Shown one piece after another: positions 56,389 to 64,000 of a DNA stretch of 64,000 bases. The translations under genes and the position numbers were made by a program. The notes beneath the pieces were generated by a model. It worked only from the letters and a program-made list of their open reading frames with translations, searched no databases and was not told where the DNA came from. This DNA comes from Stachybotrys elegans (taxonomy: Eukaryota > Ascomycota > Sordariomycetes > Hypocreales > Stachybotryaceae), in the NCBI GenBank assembly GCA_020746835.1, contig JAGPNK010000013.1, positions 620,001 to 684,000 of the forward strand, read 5' to 3'. Position 1 is the stretch's first letter; the number at the start of each line of letters is the position of its first letter.

Positions 56389-58161
56389 TCATCTCTTGAG
56401 CAGATGTGGTAGAACCGCTGCTATGTCACCGTCTATGCAAGTAGCCTTCCCCTCCTCTTCCATGTCCATCGGCACAGTTGCTGTCGCTCCGAGGCCGACT
56501 CTGATCAGCCTGACTTCTCCGTCGCTGGTGAGCGCATCTTCATTTGGCCATCTCAGCACCCCAGGCGTATTCATTCCCACTCCCAGCTCCAGAATAACCA
56601 GCCTCTTACCGCCCTTCTTCACCCTAGCCATGAACTGCTTCCACCGTCCTTCCCCCTCCCGAAATGGCGCTTCGTTGAACCACGATCCACCTCGCACGCA
56701 TATGCTCATCCTCCCCCCACAGTACCTGCACGTTGGAACTGTATTTGGGTCTGCGAGCCTTTGCGATACAGGGTCCAGGTATTCCTGGGCCTCTGCGACT
56801 AGCTTTGCAGAATGGACGACAGAGTCGGGCCGGCACTTTCCGACACACTGGAGAACGGCATATGATCCCTGAGGCGTTGATAGCTTGTCAGCCGACCATC
56901 CGTTGGCGATAAACAGACCGTCTGCATTTGATGTCCGTACGTGAGTGTCGGCCCCAGATTGATGAAGAAACGAAATCAAGTCACTATAGAGAGGAGACTT
57001 GGGCCACGTCTGAACCATATTGAGGTGCGTGAAGAAATAGCCCCAGCGGTCTTGTTCCGAGGGCCAGCGATCATACCCAAACACACTGTACAGAGTTTTG
57101 AACCCGTACTTGATGAATCCAGGGAAGCGCTCCCGGAACAGAGACGTCGACGTGTAATCCAGCCCGATGGCAGCAGATAGTCCAGCTCCGGCACTGACGA
57201 GTATCGCGTCAGCGGCGTGCAGCCAATCTCTCGCAAGAGAAATCGATTCGCACTCCATCTCGGCTGGTGCGCTGGAATTGGACAATAGGCTGTATCCGGG
57301 ACCTGGAGACGCGAGCAGTTCTCGGTAGATCTGAAGGTCGTCATCAGTAAAGACGTCGAATATTATGTCTGTAATGGTTGTGCCTCCGTCTCTTCGACAC
57401 CATGCAAGGACCTCCCCGACGGCGATTTCTGCCGCTTCTTGCGCCGGGAAGGCGAAAAGACCTGTTGATATGCCGCAAAGCGCGACGGATTTCCTCCCGT
57501 CCGCCCCCGTGGGAAGATCCTCCATGGCTTTCAGGATTGCTTGGTAGCATTGACGGAGCTGTTCTTTTTGTTCGCTTGTCGGCCGGGCTCCTCGTCGTAG
57601 TTGAGGGCCAACGACATGGATGACATGCGCAGCCGGGAGAGCGTGTCCGCCAGTTACGATGGCCTCCCCTGGGAGAACCATTTTATCCCTGGCTTGCATT
57701 ATGGCTGCGCACTCCTCTCGCAAGCCTGGCCCGGCCCATTGGTGGATGACGTTGTCGATGCAGCGGTGCGTTGGCTGGAAACACCCAAGCATTTGCGAGT
57801 TGGCCGCGTTGGTAATTGCCGTCACGTCGGTCAAGGTTGTAATGTCCCCCTTCCAAATACCGATGCGGACATTGGATGAGCTGTCTTGGTTGAGCTGTAC
57901 GGTTGGGCTAATCGACGTTGCTTTGGTAAGTAGCCGATGCGATTTCTCCATCTGAACGATTGTATCAAGCGCGTCCCGGATCCGTGTTGGTGTCTCAGGG
58001 TTTGGAAGTCGTATACAGAGAAGTTCGTGAAGCAGGGCAAGCTGACTCGACGTTTCCATATGATCAAGGTGTTGTTTGTAGTGTCCAAAGTGGCCGTGGT
58101 CATCATCTTGTGTCTCCGCCTCGTCGAGGAGATATACCAAGGCATCGTGCAGGAGTGACAT
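56389..58161 (-). CDS. Macrodomain-SirTM (class M sirtuin) fusion protein
   Basis: Intronless, 590 aa. Residues about 1-90 are helical. A macrodomain spans about 95-290 (GDITTLTDVTAITNAANSQM, then CFQPTHRCIDNVIH, VIHVVGPQ and ALCGISTGLFAFP). Its Cys/His-bearing loop resembles the zinc-containing macrodomains that partner SirTM enzymes. Residues about 310-575 form a sirtuin-like Rossmann domain (AILVSAGAGLSAAIGLDY, FGYDRWPSEQDRWGYFF, VRTSNADGLF) with paired Cys (VGKC...PTCRYC) as a zinc ribbon. SirTM proteins studied elsewhere are protein ADP-ribosyltransferases and their macrodomain partners reverse the mark, with a lipoyl-carrier protein as substrate in bacteria. Here both functions are on one chain; its substrate is unknown. 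Confidence 0.87.
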   Translation of the reverse strand: MSLLHDALVYLLDEAETQDDDHGHFGHYKQHLDHMETSSQLALLHELLCIRLPNPETPTRIRDALDTIVQMEKSHRLLTKATSISPTVQLNQDSSSNVRIGIWKGDITTLTDVTAITNAANSQMLGCFQPTHRCIDNVIHQWAGPGLREECAAIMQARDKMVLPGEAIVTGGHALPAAHVIHVVGPQLRRGARPTSEQKEQLRQCYQAILKAMEDLPTGADGRKSVALCGISTGLFAFPAQEAAEIAVGEVLAWCRRDGGTTITDIIFDVFTDDDLQIYRELLASPGPGYSLLSNSSAPAEMECESISLARDWLHAADAILVSAGAGLSAAIGLDYTSTSLFRERFPGFIKYGFKTLYSVFGYDRWPSEQDRWGYFFTHLNMVQTWPKSPLYSDLISFLHQSGADTHVRTSNADGLFIANGWSADKLSTPQGSYAVLQCVGKCRPDSVVHSAKLVAEAQEYLDPVSQRLADPNTVPTCRYCGGRMSICVRGGSWFNEAPFREGEGRWKQFMARVKKGGKRLVILELGVGMNTPGVLRWPNEDALTSDGEVRLIRVGLGATATVPMDMEEEGKATCIDGDIAAVLPHLLKR

Positions 58162-58836
58162 TCTGGCAGCTAATATTCTTACTCGCCTTGGGTTGTGAAG
58201 GTATATTGCCGACTCGATTGGTAGCGGGTAGTGCTATATTTATTATCTTCGGGGAGCGAAGATCAAATACTGCCGTCCCACTCGGGATGTCGAAACTCTT
58301 GACTAAGCTGAGAGCGATCATACATGAGTGTTGAATTCATGCTCGTGCGGTATTCCATAGAAATCTGTGATATCGGATGAGTGGGATATTTTTTTCTTAA
58401 TTTAGAATGAGGCGGTTGCGCATTGATCATCGGACCAGAGTGGGATGTCCGCTATGAATACGAGAAGACAGGTGGGATGCCGGAGATTCAGTCATTCCTC
58501 TATCTGCATAATTCTTTCATTAGGAAAAATAAACCAATTCATAGTCTTCGAGATAGCTGCAATAAGAACAATAACGAACAGTTGTTGTTCCATGGCCAGG
58601 GTTGGATGGATTCCCATGGCAATCTTCCGGCTCTTCCCGATGCGCTGCGTACTACCACTTTGGGATATTTCGGTCATCCTTGGCTGCTTGAGCCTGACTC
58701 ACAGTCGGCATGCTCTCTCTATATAAAGCCATTGTGACACCGTCTTCTCTTGTTGCGAAAGCAAGAGAAGTTGCAAATCTTCCAGCTCATTGTTTGATCA
58801 ATAAACATCTTAGCCCCAAGTCAAACCGTACCGACA
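58162..58836. promoter_or_regulatory. Divergent upstream region with TATA box
   Basis: 675 bp divergent region. A TATAAA at 58722-58727 lies about 110 bp before the small mitochondrial-type gene. Short frames at 58423-58737 are unsupported. Confidence 0.4.
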
Positions 58837-59208
58837 ATGACCGTCGCCGTGCGATTAATTGCCTCTGGAGCACGAGCTCAGCTCCATGCTACCAGCCTCT
58901 CCAACAGGATCAAGCCTCTGTCGAGGCAATTGAAGCCTTCAATGCCTCTCAATGCAGCACAGCTGTCCACCTCTGCACACTTTTCAGCAGCGAAGAAACC
59001 CGCCAACAAGACGGATCAACGCTCCGACCCGAACCAGGACATCGAGATCCCAGCGTTCGACTTCAAAAGCCTCGGGCTCAGCAAGAACATGAGGATTGTT
59101 GTGCTGGTAATCGTCAGCATCTTTGGGACATTTGAAACGTACTTTTACTGTATGGCTATCTGGAGGTGGTGGAAGGGAAAGCAGGCAGAGGCGGCAGAGG
59201 AAAACTAG
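58837..59208 (+). CDS. Small mitochondrial membrane protein, 123 aa
   Basis: Intronless. The N-terminal about 50 residues are Arg/Ser/Ala-rich with almost no acidic residues (MTVAVRLIASGARAQLHATS, then SRQLKP), a typical mitochondrial presequence. A short charged spacer follows, then one membrane helix (MRIVVLVIVSIFGTFETYFY) flanked by WRWWKGK. It probably resides in the inner membrane with the short C-terminus on one side. The specific protein is not recognised. Confidence 0.75.
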   Translation: MTVAVRLIASGARAQLHATSLSNRIKPLSRQLKPSMPLNAAQLSTSAHFSAAKKPANKTDQRSDPNQDIEIPAFDFKSLGLSKNMRIVVLVIVSIFGTFETYFYCMAIWRWWKGKQAEAAEEN

Positions 59209-59385
59209 CCACCGAGGAGGAAGATTCGCATGTATCACCATCTATATCTTGTATCATACTGTATTTTATCATCCATTCTCCGACTTTTCCGTCAGTTGAG
59301 TGAGAGCTCATTGCAAATAAATACCCACTTCTGTTACCGATCCAACCCTTCTTGTTGAGGCTGCCAGCACATCTTGGACAAATTC

Positions 59386-61076
59386 TCACTTGCACTCCCA
59401 ACAATCCACCGTGTGATAATCCTCGCAACCATCACTCGGCATCGCCTTTTGGGGGTAAGGGCAGGCAATCCGCTCCCAAGCCTCACCATTCGGGCTATTG
59501 TAGCTCACGGGGGTGTTGTGCGGCTCCACGCCTTCCTCCACCCAGGCACGAAGCTGCTCAAACAAGGCGATAGGCTGGCCCCCAAGACCACCGCCGCAGT
59601 GGCCCAGTCCAGGAATCGAGAAGTGTTTGTAAAAGCTTTGAGTCTCTGGCACAGTCTGTGAGACTTGTTCGTAGTACTTCTCAATAGGTCTTGGTGGGAC
59701 GGCGTCATCCATCTTGTCGAATAATTAGCCATAGTGGTACAGACAGCGAGTATCTCAACTTACCAGCCCATGCCAGCTGAGCAATTTCCCTCCCGACTTT
59801 TGGAACGGAGATAGATCTGCATCATCTGTCGCAAGGAATGATGCAAACTCGCGGTCACTCTGGCGTACAAGCCGAAGAAACTCTTCCCTTGTTAGGTGAG
59901 ATACGTCAAAATCTGGGTCCTTGGCTGCGAAGAGCCTGAGCCACGATTTTCCAATCGATAGGGCCAGGTTGCCAGTGCATGAACCGTCCTCTCTGCAGGT
60001 CGTGACAGCGGGGGCTTGAACAAATCCGAGCTTTCCTGTGATGTTAGTTCCAGGGTGGTAGCCATCCCATACACTTCTTCCATCCGCATCTGCGATGCCG
60101 TTCCAGGTAGCTTGAACCACCAGCCCGGCTGCCCTGGATATCTCCATTGAAGACCCCGTTGACCAACAATCGATAGTATTGCCAACAAGATCCATTGGAT
60201 TGAATGATTGCATGCATTCTGTTGGAAAGGAGATGATTCCATCGACCGCACCATCCAGCCCATCACATGTCTCAACGGCAGCTTCTGTAATGGCATCCAT
60301 CTCACACTCTCGAGGGTATTCGTTGAGCTCGTTCATGAATTGCTGCGACCACTCTATGGCCGCCGCTACGCGTGGGAAATGGAAACCTGGTGCGCCCGCA
60401 AGAATGCCATCAAAAGCCTCGGGATAACGCTGAGCAAGCGCCATGCCCTGTCTACCGCCTTGCGAGCACCCATTGAAGTAGCTAAACTGGGGCTTACTAC
60501 CATAGAATTCTTCCAAGATGCTCTTGGCAAATGTTGCCTTTGTTCAAATTAGCATAAGACTCCCCAGTCCCAGGAGGCAGTGCTATTTACCATTTCACCC
60601 AAGCTGGATGAGCCAAAGTTCTGCAACAGATGCAAATCGACATTGCCGTGGCTTTTCAGAGCCCAAGCGCTTGGGTTGATAGCATCTGCGGCGAATCCTA
60701 AGCCGGCATCGGATGTGACTGTTGCGTATCCTTCGGCCAAGGCGCCTACTAGAGAGTTGTACGGGAGAAAGAAACGACCGGCACCGAATCCACCACCGCC
60801 AGCGGCGTACAGCCTCTCGTTCCAGTCACCAAGAGGGAGCCATGTCTCCACGTTGATAGCATCATTTAGCCCAGGATGCGTGTAGGTTACTGTCACGTTG
60901 CAGAATGACAAGTCTGTTGCGAGGATGGGCGGATGGGTGAGTCGGAGAAAGGAGTATTCGGTGAAATTCGTGACGATATCTGCTTGGACAGAAACAACCT
61001 CAGTTCCAAACACTGGGGGAAGCGAGGCAAATGCACTCGAGCTGCAGGCCTTTCCGAGGCCCGCGAAGAGTTCCAT
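59386..61076 (-). CDS. Tannase/feruloyl esterase-family protein
   Basis: Serine esterase that cleaves phenolic esters (feruloyl or gallic), 528 aa. Exons on the minus strand: 61076-60591, 60537-59764, 59712-59386. The nucleophile elbow is NGCSQGGRQG with S187 next to C186, and the C-terminal GLGHCGGG supplies catalytic His next to a Cys. This is the CS-D-HC disulphide-tethered triad typical of the family. The calcium-binding-domain region is Asp-rich (CDGLDGAVDG). Other blocks are GDWNERLYAAGGGGFG and SDAGLGF. The N-terminus (MELFAGLGKACSSSAF) lacks a clear signal peptide although the family is secreted; a missing 5' exon is possible. SDR and ACS transporter genes follow on the same strand. 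Confidence 0.9.
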
Positions 61077-61551
61077 TGTTCAAATAGCTGTGGTGAGAAT
61101 GTGTTTGCTCGCTCCTCCTGGCATGGAAGCCATGGGGAAAGCTCTGGTTATATGCCCAACAACAACCTTGTCATTGCGTTCTCAGAATGAGAAGCGAAGG
61201 AATGACGGAACCACGGAATTGAACAGGGGAGGCTCCGGCTAACGTGCGAAACGGAAGCCAAGAGCCCTTAGAGGCTGCTGCCTGCTTGTCAGAAGACCAG
61301 GGGCCCATGGCTCGCCGGTGACTCACTCTCATTCTCAATCCATGTTTACAACATCTTCAATCACGATTTGCTCTTTTCGTGGATACTTTGACGCGTATTC
61401 AGCATCGAAACATGCCAGGGCTTATCTACCCATCCATGTATAATGTTGTCATTATGGGCGTGAAATCAATGTATTAATTTAACTACCATGAACTCGGACT
61501 ATTGTAACAAGCCTGCTGCAAGAATTCCGTATCTCCTGCCAAGGATACCGC
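61077..61551. other. Intergenic region
   Basis: 475 bp upstream of the tannase-like gene. I looked here for a signal-peptide exon and found no phase-consistent one. Confidence 0.3.
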
Positions 61552-62688
61552 TTATGACCACTCAAACTTCTGGTGGACCAGCTCCTCGGACAGTTTCCAC
61601 AGCTTCTCAGCCTGTTCGCTCGAAATGGCCTCGGGGCGAGCTGCTTCGCAAATCTGACAATCGGCAAGGTAGGCTCCATAGTTTTCCGCATTCTCCTTCT
61701 GTTCATAGCCGCTGAGCTGCGGGTCAAGCGCCGCAACCAGGTTTGTCGAGGCACCAGCGCCCTGGGTCTTGAAGTGGAAGGCACCGCTGCTCTTCATTCC
61801 GTTGATTGCGGCCAATGTATCGGCACTCATGTTTCTGCCGAGCTCGGTGAAGAGAACTCCGGGGTGTACAGCCATGCTGAGAATACCGTGCTTCTCCAGC
61901 ATGTGGTTGGTTAGGCCGACAGAGAAGAGCAAGTTGGCGACTTTGGTCTGATTGTACGCCTCCAGGGGGATGTATGTCATCTCTTCTGGATTTTGCAAAC
62001 CAAACATCTTGATAAATCGGTAGTTGGGCCGCTCCGCTTCTGGAAGTTCGCTGCCCAGCTTTTCGAAGTTTCGGTCGCTCCAGCGCATGGCAGCCACCTG
62101 CGGAGAGCCAGCTGAAACATTGATCACTCTGGTCGCGCCCTTTGGGTTGCTCTCGGCTGCCTTTATCAGCTTGGGCATGACGAGGCAGGTGAATAGAAAG
62201 TGGCCGATGTGATTCGTGGCAAAATGGAGCTCAATGCCATCTTCGGTTATGGTACGTTTGGGAATGAACATGATACCAGCGTTGTTGACAATGACGTCAA
62301 TGGCTGGGATGTCATCCCAGGAAAGCACCTCGTCGGCTGCCTTACGGACGGCCTTCTGAGAGGACAAGTCGAGCTGCAGCACTCGGTAATTGACACTTGG
62401 GTAGTCTTGCTTGAGGGCATCGATACACTCTTGGACTTTGGCGGTGCTGCGTCCGGTGAGGATCAGGTTTGCAGGAGCCTGAGACGCCTAAGGATGACAA
62501 TGAGCCAATATTCACAAGAGTTTTCTAGATAGTGGACTTACAAAAGCCTGCGCCGTCGTGAAGCCAATTCCAGCGAGGTTCACGCCAGTGACGAGGATCG
62601 TCCTGCCGTGGACACGGTCAGGGAATGCCTTGGCCACATCAAGGGCTTCGGTAGTTTGACTGAATTCGGGGTGAGTGGTTGCCGTCAT
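61552..62688 (-). CDS. Short-chain dehydrogenase/reductase
   Basis: 360 aa, exons 62688-62542 and 62487-61552 on the minus strand (53-nt intron). Rossmann motif ILVTGVNLAGIGFTTA (TGxxxGIG), VIVNNAGIM, catalytic Ser in INVSAGSP and the YNQTK (YxxxK) pair are all present. The protein is of the long retinol-dehydrogenase/WWOX-like fungal SDR type, NAD(P)-dependent, cytosolic, with unknown substrate. The loop LFTELGRNM and a Trp/Glu-rich C-terminus are usual for this group. It lies between the tannase-like esterase and the ACS transporter, all on the minus strand. Confidence 0.9.
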
Positions 62689-63371
62689 GGTTACAGGTGA
62701 TAGTGTAGCTATGGTTTCAAGAGGCGGTTTCTTCAGAAAGGTCAGTAGATTTGAGTGGTTGAATGATGAAAGTCTGTGAGCTTGATGAATTCCTTTCACA
62801 TCCATCCGTCCATCCATTACTCTTATATACAACTATCTCATCTAGAGACATGATAATTAGGCTGCTTTGTTATGTCCTTACGGAGCGGCGTCTCGGACTT
62901 AAGACTGTATTTAACACACTTGCTAAAACCTGCCGTCCAATAAGAGTCTATGTAGACGACCAATGGGAGAGTGGTTTCCAGTTTAGGGAATGGCGAATTT
63001 TTAGCATCGGACTTAGGCCATTTTCCGCTGGGCTAAATAAATAGAGAGCAGGCTTCACTCACATGGTTTCGTGCACAACGCGAGGACATTACCGTTAAAT
63101 CCACGAAATCTTCGGTGATGTACATTTCCCGAATAATTTGCCTACAAAGAAGTAATAGCATTACTCATGACTATGCAAGCCGCTTATTGGTACATTGCAA
63201 TGCGGGATTCTGTCTGCTGCCGAGCCTTTGCTCTGCCGTGACATTAAATAACCATAGGAACAGGATGAAGGAGGCATACAAGGCAACTAGAATCTAATTT
63301 GGGCAGGACTTTGCACACCATATGTCGTGAAATTCGCCAACAGCAGCTTGTCTACCGCTTGGATTGGTTGA
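62689..63371. other. Intergenic region
   Basis: 683 bp between the SDR start and the transporter end. A TATATAC-like element on the minus strand (about 62822-62830) lies about 135 bp upstream of the SDR start. No gene is supported. Confidence 0.35.
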
Positions 63372-64000
63372 TTACAGAAACCATCTAAACTTGTCAACCT
63401 TGGGTCCATCGCGCAGCAGCATGGTGGGCACATCCCTGGCGTCAATGACAGTGCCCATCCTCGTATTCCGTCGTTTGTTATCATACACCATGTACAGTCC
63501 GAGCAGCGCAGAGACGAGAGCACCCGTTGCACCAAAGCACGCGGTGACAATGAGCGCAGGCTCGTACTTGGGAGCGTCCTCCATTCGGAAGATGTTGCTG
63601 GATACGAGTCCCATGAGGTTCGCCAGGGGGATACCCACGGAAGTAAGGGTGACACGCTGACCCTCGTGCGCGATGTTGTTGTTGTACCAGGTCGACAGCA
63701 GTACGGAAGGCGCGGAGGTACCCCAGCACATCATAAAAGTAGCATAGTACGCTAATTGAAGCTGCCTCTCAACATCGTCGATGGCAGTGTAGATGATGAA
63801 GCCGGTAAAGGTAAACAGGAATCCCAGGGTGATGAACGGAAAACGTAATCGAGTGAAATCCGAGCTAAAGGCCAGAATGAGAAGCATAATGGCACCTGTC
63901 ACGTTGGGAGCAACTGTGTACAGGTTGGTTCGTACGGGAGAGTAGTTGAGACGCTGGACGATCTGAGGGAGGAAGAGTGAAACGGATTGCAGCGGAACAC
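63372..64000 (-). CDS. MFS transporter, anion:cation symporter (ACS/Dal5-like) family, 5'-truncated by window end
   Basis: C-terminal part of a 12-helix carrier; the frame is open to position 64000 and the N-terminal half lies outside the window. Visible: VPLQSVSLFLPQIVQRL, typical of the start of helix 7 in ACS members, TVAPNVTGAIMLLILAF, then AYYATFMMCWGTSAPSVLLSTWYNNN and LANLMGLVSSNIF. The C-terminal tail (NKRRNTRMG, then DGPKVDKFRWFL) is the usual short cytosolic end. ACS/Dal5-like carriers import small organic anions such as allantoate, vitamins and aromatic acids. No internal intron is needed in the visible part. Confidence 0.87.
   Translation of the reverse strand, partial: VPLQSVSLFLPQIVQRLNYSPVRTNLYTVAPNVTGAIMLLILAFSSDFTRLRFPFITLGFLFTFTGFIIYTAIDDVERQLQLAYYATFMMCWGTSAPSVLLSTWYNNNIAHEGQRVTLTSVGIPLANLMGLVSSNIFRMEDAPKYEPALIVTACFGATGALVSALLGLYMVYDNKRRNTRMGTVIDARDVPTMLLRDGPKVDKFRWFL

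Overview
The window is nuclear DNA of a filamentous ascomycete, most likely a Sordariomycete (the class is an inference from gene content; I cannot place the genus). The evidence is fungal gene structure throughout: short 47-83 nt GT-AG introns with CTRAY-like branch sites, an intron-bearing nuclear tRNA-Arg, a Zn(II)2Cys6 regulator, HET and BTB proteins, a DUF6536-type membrane protein, a fungal tyrosinase and fungal transporters. I rebuilt the exons by eye from splice sites, reading phase and protein-family continuity. Every multi-exon model given keeps its phase through all junctions, but none has transcript support.

Layout. 0-7 kb: a carbohydrate locus with an intracellular GH1 beta-glucosidase, a Zn2Cys6 regulator and a secreted glycoside hydrolase resembling the GH144/GH162 endo-beta-1,2-glucanases, followed by tRNA-Arg(UCG). 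7-16.4 kb: a small unknown protein, a very long (1539 aa) GH55-like exo-beta-1,3-glucanase with a low-complexity, Cys-rich tail, an ankyrin-like protein, and a secreted HEXXH metallopeptidase-like protein. 17.7-25.3 kb: a candidate secondary-metabolite cluster with a secreted tyrosinase, an MCT-type MFS transporter and two tandem DIT1/PvcA-family isocyanide synthases. 25.5-28.3 kb: a disordered repeat protein and a decayed GH51 arabinofuranosidase. 28.3-43.4 kb: an accessory island with a HET protein, a DUF2235 protein bracketed by diverged direct repeats, copies of a dispersed repeat, a multi-TM protein, a secreted Thr-rich protein, an arginase-like protein lacking a canonical metal ligand, and a relic of a RecQ/DUF3505-type subtelomeric element. 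43.4-50.1 kb: a BTB protein, a DJ-1/PfpI protein with isonitrile-hydratase-type residues, a 2OG-oxygenase-like protein and a nuclear-looking unknown. 50.4-64 kb: a DUF6536-like membrane protein, a P450, a Macro-SirTM (ADP-ribosylation) fusion, a small mitochondrial membrane protein, a tannase/feruloyl esterase, an SDR and the 3' part of an ACS-family MFS transporter that runs off the window.

How the genes may work together (inference). GH144/162-like hydrolase plus GH1 plus regulator could cut an extracellular beta-glucan to oligosaccharides, finish them inside the cell and regulate the process. The two isocyanide synthases with tyrosinase and MFS transporter suggest a tyrosine-derived isocyanide made, oxidised by a copper enzyme and exported. 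A DJ-1/PfpI protein of the isonitrile hydratase type lies 20 kb away and could be related or coincidental. At the right end, tannase, SDR and ACS transporter could serve use of plant phenolic esters.
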